A stretch of 50,905 nucleotides of DNA from Methanocorpusculum sp. UBA424. Lineage in GTDB: Archaea; Halobacteriota; Methanomicrobia; Methanomicrobiales; Methanocorpusculaceae. A program made the translations under genes and the position numbers. The stretch is from NCBI GenBank assembly GCA_002498375.1, contig DAHC01000010.1, positions 1 through 50,905 of the forward strand. Reading direction: 5' to 3'. The notes below the pieces were generated by a model. It saw nothing but the letters and a program-made list of their open reading frames with translations. It was not told the DNA's origin and made no database searches. This document shows positions 44,600 to 50,905 of this stretch, in pieces. Positions within the stretch are counted from its first letter, which is position 1. Each line of letters opens with the position of its first letter.

Positions 44600-45060
44600 G
44601 CGGGGTGTGTCCGTCGGACACGCCCTTAGCTGAGCAAACAGAATGTTTGCGAGTGTGCGGGCTGCCCCGCAGGGGCGGCCTCAGCGGAGGCGGCTCATCG
44701 ACTGCGTCGATGAGTTCAGCGAAGCAAACCGAAGGTTTGCGAGCAAATCTTTGATTTGCGACTGCGGGTAGGACACGAAGTGGACTACCTTAGCCAAGCA
44801 AGTCGATAGACTTGCGAGTGTGCGGGCTAGCCCTTAGGGTAGCCTTAGCTGAGGTGGCTCATCGACTGCGTCGATGAGTTCAGCGAAGCAAACCGAAGGT
44901 TTGCGATCAAATCTTTGATTTGCGACTGCGGGTTGGACACGAAGTGGACTATCTTAGCCGGTCAAGTCGATAGACTTGCGACTGCGGGTTGGACACGAAG
45001 TGGACTATCTTAGCCGGTCAAGTCGATAGACTTGCGACTGCGGGTTGAACGCTGAAAGCG
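44600..45060. repeat. Modular array of short hairpins
   Basis: At least ten perfect or near-perfect stem-loops with three- to five-base loops occur in under 500 bases: GTGTCCG-t-CGGACAC (44607-44621), GCAAAC-agaat-GTTTGC (44634), CTCATCGAC-tgc-GTCGATGAG (44694 and 44858), GCAAACC-gaa-GGTTTGC (44724 and 44888), GCAAATC-ttt-GATTTGC (44743; shortened at 44908), GCAAGTC-gata-GACTTGC (44798; shortened later). Most are followed by GCGA. Units repeat at two levels: a 164-base unit and a 56-base tandem unit (44919-45044). No reading frame runs through. See findings. Confidence 0.9.
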
Positions 45061-45089
45061 GACGATCTTAGCTGTGGTCCCGAGTTTTT

Positions 45090-45111
45090 CGTCAATTGCT
45101 GCGTATTGACG
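45090..45111. repeat. Hairpin before the AlbA_2 gene
   Basis: CGTCAAT and ATTGACG form a seven-base stem with an eight-base loop just past the hairpin array, followed on the plus strand by a T-rich stretch. It might terminate a transcript from the array. From 45112 to 45289 there is nothing else I can assign. Confidence 0.4.
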
Positions 45112-45289
45112 GCTTTTCCTCATCTTTTTCTACAATATCGGTGCTCACTAAGGAATGTACTGCAGATAACGTGGAACCGCCTGTGTGTATCGAAACATCA
45201 TACTCCCCAATACTCCTCAACTCGTTATCCTTATGACGTGCGGGAACAGAGTAACTAGTATTAATCAATAGTGTGAGGGCGAGAAAACC

Positions 45290-46705
45290 TTGAGCATCAA
45301 TACTTACCTGACAGCGGAATCTACTATGATAGATTTCAAGGAGACCCTCAATTTTTCGAAACCTAAAAGCTGGCTTAAATCAGTATCTGCCTTTGCAAAT
45401 ACCAAAGGAGGAACAATAATCGTTGGCATAACTGACGGTAAAGAACGTGTTGGCGTCACTGACATCCAGAACACTGTTGCAAAAGCGGCTGAAACGATCA
45501 ATGCTCATATTGAACCAGCCCCAAGATATGAACTAACGCCGATCCATGAAGATGGAAAAGATTATCTTCTTATATATGTAGCCGAAGGTCAGGCAACTCC
45601 CTATTATCTCACTTCAAACGGTTCAAGGATTGCGTATATCCGTTCAGGTGATGAATCCATCGCTGCCCCTCAGCATATTTTGAATTCTCTCATATTGAAA
45701 GGTCAAAATATGACCTTTGACGCACTGCCAAGTCCATACAAATTCTCTGACGTAAGTTTCACCTATCTTAAAGCCACATTCAAAAACAGGCTGAATGAAC
45801 CTGAAATTACAGATCGTGACCTGGCTTCATTTGGTCTCATTTTATCTGACGGGCGGCTGACGTATGCCGGAGCATTGCTTTGCGACCAGTATATTGTCAG
45901 CCAGTCACGCATATTCTGCACCCGGTGGAAACATCTCACAAAAGGAACCGTTGGGGAAGATGCTTTGGATGACAAAGAGTATGAGGGAAATCTTCTCTCT
46001 CTTCTTGAGAATGCAGAAGTGTTCATTAAGAATAATTCTAGAAAATCATGGGGCGTTAGTGAAATGCAGCGTGATGAGCATGAAGATTATCCTCATTCTT
46101 CAGTTCGCGAAGCTCTGATCAACGCCATTATACATCGGGATTATCAGATCATCGGTTCAGAAATACATATTGATATGTATCCGGACCGGGTTGAGATTAC
46201 TTCTCCGGGAGGAATGCCGGATGGTTCCAAAATTCAGGCACTTGATGTTTCCACGATCCCGTCGATGAGGAGAAATATGATCATCTCTGATGTGTTTGGC
46301 CGACTGCGTATAATGGAGAGGCGCGGCAGCGGTCTTAGCAGAATAATTGATGGATACAATGATTTTGAGGTTAAACCGGTATTCTATTCTGAATCTTCCT
46401 ATTTCCGTGTTACGCTGCCGAATAAGAATTATTCTTTGCAAGATACTGCCGTGTCTTCCTTTGTCCAGCCCCGTGTTATGTTATCTCCTTCGGAAGAGAA
46501 AGTGTTGGAACTTATTGCGTTTAATCCTGCCATTACGGGAGAAAGGATTGCCGAAAATCTTGATGTGTCTTTACGTCATGCAAAGAGGTTATTGGCGGAG
46601 TTGAAGGAAAAGGGCGCTATTCAACGTATTGGTTCTGCTAAATCCGGTCATTGGGAGATTCTCATCAATATGCCGGGGCAAAAACACCAATACATGTCAC
46701 CGTAA
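45290..46705 (+). CDS. AlbA_2/Schlafen-type DNA-binding ATPase-like regulator
   Basis: A 471-residue protein. The N-terminal AlbA_2 domain (about 1-120) has the typical ES.MIDFKE ... FANTKGGTIIVGI. Residues about 260-370 carry SVREALINAIIHRDY and ERRGSGLSRI, the GHKL-like ATP-binding domain of the RecG-like/HATPase_c_4 proteins. The C-terminus has a winged helix (ITGERIAENLDVSLRHAKRLL). Such proteins are often regulators or parts of defence or mobile elements. Start is TTG at 45290, the codon that keeps the full AlbA_2 beginning. Its stop codon lies in a 12-base tandem repeat. Confidence 0.82.
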   Translation: MSINTYLTAESTMIDFKETLNFSKPKSWLKSVSAFANTKGGTIIVGITDGKERVGVTDIQNTVAKAAETINAHIEPAPRYELTPIHEDGKDYLLIYVAEGQATPYYLTSNGSRIAYIRSGDESIAAPQHILNSLILKGQNMTFDALPSPYKFSDVSFTYLKATFKNRLNEPEITDRDLASFGLILSDGRLTYAGALLCDQYIVSQSRIFCTRWKHLTKGTVGEDALDDKEYEGNLLSLLENAEVFIKNNSRKSWGVSEMQRDEHEDYPHSSVREALINAIIHRDYQIIGSEIHIDMYPDRVEITSPGGMPDGSKIQALDVSTIPSMRRNMIISDVFGRLRIMERRGSGLSRIIDGYNDFEVKPVFYSESSYFRVTLPNKNYSLQDTAVSSFVQPRVMLSPSEEKVLELIAFNPAITGERIAENLDVSLRHAKRLLAELKEKGAIQRIGSAKSGHWEILINMPGQKHQYMSP

Positions 46706-46765
46706 ATGTCACCGTAAATGTCACCGTAAATGTCACCGTAAATGTCACCGTAAATGTCACCGTAA
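46694..46765 (+). repeat. Six tandem copies of ATGTCACCGTAA
   Basis: Six perfect 12-base units, starting at the third-last codon of the AlbA_2 gene. In frame each reads Met-Ser-Pro-stop; the other frames read Val-Asn-Val-Thr and Arg-Lys-Cys-His. The first unit supplies the stop codon. Confidence 0.95.
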
Positions 46766-47313
46766 ATAGCAGCCAGTCTGCTATCTGGTGGTAAGATCAT
46801 CTATACAGTTACGGGTTGTCTAACGGTTTTTACGCAGCTCAAATATTTGCCGTGCTGATTGGGTGAACGATTATACCGGCTTTGTCTTGTGAACAAGCGA
46901 GGGTCGAAGACCCGAAGCGGAGAACAAATCTTTGATTTGCGAACCCCTCCCGGCGAACAGGATCGATTTTGTTCTAGCGGAATTCTTTAGATGTTACGCA
47001 TCATCACACGAAATTCACGTAACAAATCCATAAAATTGATTTGTTTGTCAAAATAAGCTCAATCTGAACGAATTAGAAAAGAAGTATAATCCGCGACGAT
47101 TAGACCAATCAAACACCATATAGGAAGCTAATCATAAAACAAAGCTGTTAAATGGATTAGATTTTTATCGGAGTTGGATTTAAGCTTGAATTGACAAATA
47201 GAAGGATTTGATTAGGATTTGGAAAGAAAACGATTAGACGCTTAATGCATCAGGTTGTCTAAAAGGTATTTAATATTTATGTTAAATGTCAACACTTAAG
47301 TAAGGAGAGCAAA
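46766..47313. other. AT-rich gap with recurrent hairpins
   Basis: No gene is visible. Two hairpins of the array type appear (GGGTC-gaa-GACCC at 46901 and CAAATC-ttt-GATTTG at 46925). Two copies of GGTTGTCTAA (46814 and 47253) and two of ACGATTAGAC (47096 and 47230) are direct repeats. From about 46960 base composition falls to AT-rich, which I take as the start of the integrated element. A TATA-like TATTTAATATTTAT (47267-47280) serves the integrase. Confidence 0.55.
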
Positions 47314-48378
47314 ATGGCAACCACAAAACTAAACATCAGCCAATTAACAGCAAGTCAGATTATCAGTTTTGCCCAAAGTGGCTTCTTTCCCGATGAGGGC
47401 GGATACATAAACCTCACGACAACACCGAACGCCAATCCAGACCCCGAAAATAAACCGAAAAAATCAATTTACGAGGTTTTTTTCGAATACGAGGACGATT
47501 ATGTAAAACTGATGCAGGCAGGCGGCATACGACTAGTTACTATTAACGCCTATATGTCAGCTATACGGACGCACGGCACCAACATATACCAACCAAGCGA
47601 CATTCAGTTTTGGCGTGTCGAGCACAACGGAAACCCCTTCCCGAATGCATGCAATCGGGCATTTGGCAAGTTGTTTAACCTTCTAATTTTGAAAAATATA
47701 GATAACATTAATGGTTTTAGTATTTTGACCTGGCGTGCCGCAATGTCAAAAAAGAACAAGCTCTATGCCGAACCAAAAGAGACGCTTAAATCGGCAGATG
47801 ACAAGCTATTAAACGAGATTTGGCAGATGTTGCCAAACGACAAAAAACGGATGCTGTTTAGCATTATGCTCTATAGTGGCGTAAGGTATTCACATCTCTA
47901 TCAATTTTTTCGATTAGACACGAGAAAACGTAAAATTAATATCATTACAAACGGAAAAAAGAAGATATTGCAGATAGATATTAGCATGTTTTCTAGCGGA
48001 ACAAAAAATGCCAAATTTATGTATTTGCCGTTCGAATATCTCAAGATTTGCAGACATTTTACGTTAAAAGATACGGATGTGCGATTAAATAGCCGTATAA
48101 CCCCAGTGAGACTTAACAGCATGCGAAAAAACGAGGGTTTGCCGCAAATAGGGCAAAAAGCAACCCGCAAAATCTTAAACAATCGCTTGAAGGCCTGTGG
48201 AGTGAGCGCCGAAACACGGAACGAGATAGCCGGCCGATCTAACGGCCACACCGTCCAGGAGTCCAACTATGACGATAACGACGAAACAACCGTAATATGC
48301 AATACTTATATGCGAGTTTGTGACAAATTATATAAAAATACACCAATATTGGAATTTATTAAAAATTTTAAGTTTTAA
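47314..48378 (+). CDS. Archaeal (SSV-like) tyrosine recombinase/integrase
   Basis: A 354-residue site-specific recombinase. The first conserved Arg is in LYSGVRYSHLYQF (about residue 193). The second block is KATRKILNNRLKACGVS and the third AGRSNGHT, followed by the likely nucleophile Tyr in SNYDDND. This matches archaeal integrases, where the usual His-x-x-Arg is replaced by a K/T-x-x-R form. Strong SD AAGGAG (47302-47307). Integration or excision of the element is the likely role. Overlaps the convergent zinc-finger gene by four bases. AT-rich, unlike the host genes. Confidence 0.82.
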   Translation: MATTKLNISQLTASQIISFAQSGFFPDEGGYINLTTTPNANPDPENKPKKSIYEVFFEYEDDYVKLMQAGGIRLVTINAYMSAIRTHGTNIYQPSDIQFWRVEHNGNPFPNACNRAFGKLFNLLILKNIDNINGFSILTWRAAMSKKNKLYAEPKETLKSADDKLLNEIWQMLPNDKKRMLFSIMLYSGVRYSHLYQFFRLDTRKRKINIITNGKKKILQIDISMFSSGTKNAKFMYLPFEYLKICRHFTLKDTDVRLNSRITPVRLNSMRKNEGLPQIGQKATRKILNNRLKACGVSAETRNEIAGRSNGHTVQESNYDDNDETTVICNTYMRVCDKLYKNTPILEFIKNFKF

Positions 48379-49106
48379 TTCTTTTTATTTTTTTGATAGC
48401 TTACTTTTTTTCGGCATGCATCACAACAGTATTTGGCGTTTAATCGACTTAAAAAACGTTTACCGCACGATTCGCATTTTTGTATATACCATATATCATT
48501 ATCGTAAACCGCAAAATTATCACTTATTTTTGGATATATGGGTTTTTTGGTGTCGTTTAGTGCGCTTTTAGTATCGTCTAGTATCATTTGCATTAATAAT
48601 GAACGGTTGGCAGTCGTTTCGATTATCGGACTTGCCCATAATCGCCAATCTCTTTCTGTTTTAGTTATTTTGCCGTCTTTTACTAGTCTTGCAGTCAATC
48701 TAAGGTAGTTTTTATATTTATTTCGACAATATTCGCAACAAAACGCCGGATATTTGTTAAAAGTATCGTCTGCATTCAATACATTATCATTTGTTTCATT
48801 TCCACACCAAACGCACTTCTTTTTTGCATTTAATGGAGTTAGCCTTGTGTCGACAAAGCACACTGTAGAGCCGTCCTTTTGCTGTCCTCGTATTTTGTTT
48901 AATACTAAATCCGTTTTATCATCTGGATATGGATATCTGTATTTCTTGCCGTATTGAGGCGAAATATAAATAAAACCATACGCATATTCAATTATTATGC
49001 TGTTTTTTGATTCGCAATCAACATCCAATACATTTTTTATTTCGGCATCCGGAAAAGACGCACAAAGTTTAACAAATGGGTCTGATTGAGACATATAATG
49101 CATCAT
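48375..49106 (-). CDS. Protein with two zinc-finger-like Cys clusters
   Basis: A 243-residue soluble protein. First cluster CVWC ... CCEYC (about 98-128); second CESCGKRF ... YCCDACRKK (about 212-235) ahead of a basic tail (VSYQKNKKN), close in pattern to CGNR/MYM-like fingers that bind nucleic acids. Possibly a regulator or accessory nuclease of the element. Starts at 49106 or 49094 are equally open; no SD is seen. No catalytic motif identified. Confidence 0.6.
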   Translation of the reverse strand: MMHYMSQSDPFVKLCASFPDAEIKNVLDVDCESKNSIIIEYAYGFIYISPQYGKKYRYPYPDDKTDLVLNKIRGQQKDGSTVCFVDTRLTPLNAKKKCVWCGNETNDNVLNADDTFNKYPAFCCEYCRNKYKNYLRLTARLVKDGKITKTERDWRLWASPIIETTANRSLLMQMILDDTKSALNDTKKPIYPKISDNFAVYDNDIWYIQKCESCGKRFLSRLNAKYCCDACRKKVSYQKNKKN

Positions 49107-49702
49107 GTTCTATTTTTATTACTATTAATAACCTTGTATGGCATACCAATACATGTAAAAATGATATGCGCACTCCCAAAAGCCTTCATTTTTAATCGAA
49201 TCCCAAAAAATAATGTAAAACAAACTTTACACAATGTAAAACAAACTTTACATTTTGTAGGTGGTGTAAAACATACTTTACATCCGAGATTGCGCGATGT
49301 TACATATTTATAACATTGGTGTACATACTGTGTATATGCGATATATACAGTTAGTATAAAAAAGATACTATGAAAGAAATTAACGAATTAGAATCAATAA
49401 ACATCAAAACTTATCGAATTAACGATGAGAAAAAGTTGAGAATCGATTAGAAAACAAATAACGTCATGCGTTACATTTATATATGCGGATGTAGACGTTT
49501 ATATAAGCAAAGGTCAAAGGATAAAAACGTTTTGGTTTGGGTGCTTCCAAACGAACCCACACCAAAAAAAGAAAACCTTGGTAATATATATAGAACCTCT
49601 ATAGATATAAAGTTTACTATAGAGAGTATATAGTTACTGTTTTTCTTGTTGTTTTTTTGTTTTGGCATGCTAAACGCGCATATAAGCGCAGAGGTAATAA
49701 AA
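49107..49702. promoter_or_regulatory. Intergenic region with palindromic iterons
   Basis: Three copies of TGTAAAACAAACTTTACA-type 18-mers (49214, 49235, 49265), a related TGTTACATATTTATAACA (49298), and a 25-base near-palindrome ACTGTGTATATgcgATATATACAGT with one mismatch (49327-49351). Beyond 49360 it is AT-rich without a clear gene. The set resembles a plasmid replication or partition site or a repressor operator cluster. Confidence 0.65.
49214..49282. repeat. Three TGTAAA-n6-TTTACA iterons
   Basis: 18-base units at 49214-49231, 49235-49252 and 49265-49282. The first two are identical; the third has one change in the spacer (ACATAC). Start-to-start spacing is 21 and 30 bases, that is about two and three helical turns. 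Confidence 0.85.
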
Positions 49703-49867
49703 ATGAACCAAAAAACACAATATATTAATCAAAACGTACCGCTTGTGCCGTGTATGTATCACTTTGCTAATACGACCGAACAACTGATAGCATGTACTAG
49801 ATGCGAAAAAGGATTTGGCTATTGCCCAGTGCATGATATGCCATTTAACGACGAGGTGATGTGTTAA
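49703..49867 (+). CDS. Small Cys/His protein, 54 aa
   Basis: A short protein with CTRCEKGFGYCPVHD, a possible one-zinc finger. ATG at 49703 is preceded by GAGGT; the longer upstream frame lacks an SD. Its stop overlaps the next ATG. Part of the element's gene cluster. Confidence 0.5.
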   Translation: MNQKTQYINQNVPLVPCMYHFANTTEQLIACTRCEKGFGYCPVHDMPFNDEVMC

Positions 49868-50205
49868 TGTTACCTATTAGTTACATGTGCATAGCCGAGA
49901 TTACACATCTAATATCGACGAAAGATAACGTATTTATCGAATGGTCTATCCTTTATCCGCAAACGGACGCAAACAACACTATAAAAATGACATATCCGAA
50001 CAAAAAAACAGAATTATTTCCATTATTTGCCGCGGTAAACTTAGATTTTGAATGGGCACACAACGAAGTAACAACCGTAACAACCGAAGATTTATTTGGC
50101 AAAACTGCAATTTTAACAACAATAAATGGTGATATTAGGGCGGTTTCAACCGGAAAAACAAGAACCCTGAATTATAAAACCTTTAATACAGAGGTGAGCG
50201 CATAA
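49867..50205 (+). CDS. Hypothetical element protein, 112 aa
   Basis: A soluble protein rich in Thr, Asn and Lys, mostly predicted beta, with no recognised motif. ATG at 49867 lies behind GAGGTG and overlaps the previous stop. The next gene starts directly after its stop. Function unknown. Confidence 0.5.
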   Translation: MLPISYMCIAEITHLISTKDNVFIEWSILYPQTDANNTIKMTYPNKKTELFPLFAAVNLDFEWAHNEVTTVTTEDLFGKTAILTTINGDIRAVSTGKTRTLNYKTFNTEVSA

Positions 50206-50859
50206 ATGTTAGCTCCGATTTTGGATTGGCAAAACCAGTTACCAGACGGCATAATTAAAAACTACGTTGAAATAAACACCCATATCAGCGAAACATACCC
50301 CGAATTTAATTATATTTGCATATTAAATGTATTGGCAGTGCTAGCAGGTCGAAAGTTTGGTTATTACACGCCCTGGGAGTTGTTAACACCCCAAACAACG
50401 GCCATTTATACTTATATGTTGGGTGCTTCTTCATCTAAAAAATCAACAGCTATTAAAAATGCCAGTGCTTTTTTGGACGTTGTAGCCAAAAGCGAACAAT
50501 TTGAACCCTGTCGAAAAATACCAAAAAACTTTAGTAAAGAATCGTTTGAAATAGAACTATTAGGCGATAATTCGCAACTATTTGAGGCTAATTCGTGCGG
50601 TTATTTGTGGTATGATGAGGTTGTAAGCTTAATTGCATCAATGAACGCAAAAGGCGGTTATAATGCCGGCTTAAGGGACAAATTTTGTTCGTATTGGGAT
50701 GGCGAGGCAATCGAAGTAATACGCAAGGATCCAGACGACCGCACAAAAAATATATCAATCAAAAGTGATTTACAAACAAGGCTTAATTTGTTATTTTCGA
50801 CGACGTTAACCAATTTTACGGTAGTGTGCCGAATTTTCTGTAAATTTTTCAAGCCCTAA
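50206..50859 (+). CDS. DUF3987-like replication protein, truncated
   Basis: A 217-residue reading frame resembling the N-terminal part of DUF3987/primase-helicase proteins of plasmids and phages. It has a P-loop-like GASSSKKST (about 74-82; degenerate relative to GxxGxGKST) and an acidic WYDEVVSLI Walker B-like segment (about 135-143). Family members are usually 400 residues or more. After FSTTLTNF the reading changes to VVCRIFCKFFKP and stops, so the 3' part has probably been lost or replaced. Confidence 0.65.
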   Translation: MLAPILDWQNQLPDGIIKNYVEINTHISETYPEFNYICILNVLAVLAGRKFGYYTPWELLTPQTTAIYTYMLGASSSKKSTAIKNASAFLDVVAKSEQFEPCRKIPKNFSKESFEIELLGDNSQLFEANSCGYLWYDEVVSLIASMNAKGGYNAGLRDKFCSYWDGEAIEVIRKDPDDRTKNISIKSDLQTRLNLLFSTTLTNFTVVCRIFCKFFKP

Positions 50860-50905
50860 TTCCGTACTCACTTATTCACTCTCCATCTTCAAATATCTAT
50901 TTCCT
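50860..50905. other. AT-rich tail after the truncated gene
   Basis: The last bases carry no gene. They begin where the DUF3987-like gene breaks off and may be the element's other end or an inserted sequence. Confidence 0.3.

Noticed and set aside
44600..45060. CRISPR array
   Set aside because: Repeats are hairpins of differing sequence without uniform spacers, and no cas gene is nearby.
46814..47262. GGTTGTCTAA direct repeats as att sites of the integrase
   Set aside because: Ten bases is short, both copies are on the same side of the integrase and enclose no gene; not enough to call att sites.
50206..50859. Complete 217-aa protein
   Set aside because: The reading loses family-like sequence near its end and is far shorter than relatives, so truncation is more likely.

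Overview
The window is archaeal. It carries a proteasome-activating nucleotidase, a two-ring Cdc48 ATPase, a CDP-alcohol phosphotransferase of the archaetidylinositol-phosphate type, an SSV-like tyrosine recombinase, TATA-type promoters close to start codons, and Shine-Dalgarno (SD) motifs inside operons. Gene content and style suggest a methanogen of the order Methanomicrobiales; Methanocorpusculum is my best guess, from memory of family distributions and not from a search. No methanogenesis gene is present, so this is inference.

Layout. 1-10.1 kb: mixed housekeeping genes (zinc-ribbon coiled-coil protein, DMT transporter, XPD/DinG-like helicase with an Ogt alkyltransferase, radical SAM/HhH protein, ACT + DUF711 pair, MgtE-like transporter). 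10.2-25.2 kb: SIMPL protein, Cdc48 with an Hsp20-like partner, an argD-hisC-kinase-phosphotransferase operon, an iron-sulfur flavoprotein, pyrG-guaA, PAN with two small followers, and a TIM-barrel isomerase with a membrane protein. 25.4-36.1 kb: paired small-multidrug-export proteins, tRNA-Arg(GCG), a cluster-less MutY-like glycosylase, and a complete phosphate locus (AbrB-PhoU, divergent from pstS, a fused pstC-pstA, pstB, phoU), then a DUF362 ferredoxin and a CDF exporter.

36.1-36.7 kb is a gene-free patch of nested inverted repeats, including two perfect 50-bp arms. 36.7-44.6 kb is a tightly overlapping eight-gene minus-strand operon built around MoxR, DUF58, DUF4350 and two large secreted or anchored proteins with DUF4129-like cytoplasmic tails: a candidate envelope-associated chaperone or complex-assembly system whose substrate is unknown.

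44.6-50.9 kb is accessory DNA. A dense modular array of short hairpins (44.6-45.05 kb) precedes an AlbA_2/ATPase-like regulator whose stop codon lies inside a 12-bp tandem repeat; the same hairpin type recurs just beyond it. From about 46.8 kb the DNA becomes AT-rich and carries an archaeal integrase, a zinc-finger protein, a cluster of palindromic iterons, small ORFs and the N-terminal part of a DUF3987-like replication protein that ends abruptly. This looks like an integrated plasmid or virus, or its decaying remnant.

The strongest candidates for something undescribed are the hairpin array with its AlbA_2 gene, the MoxR operon, and the inverted-repeat patch at 36.2-36.7 kb.
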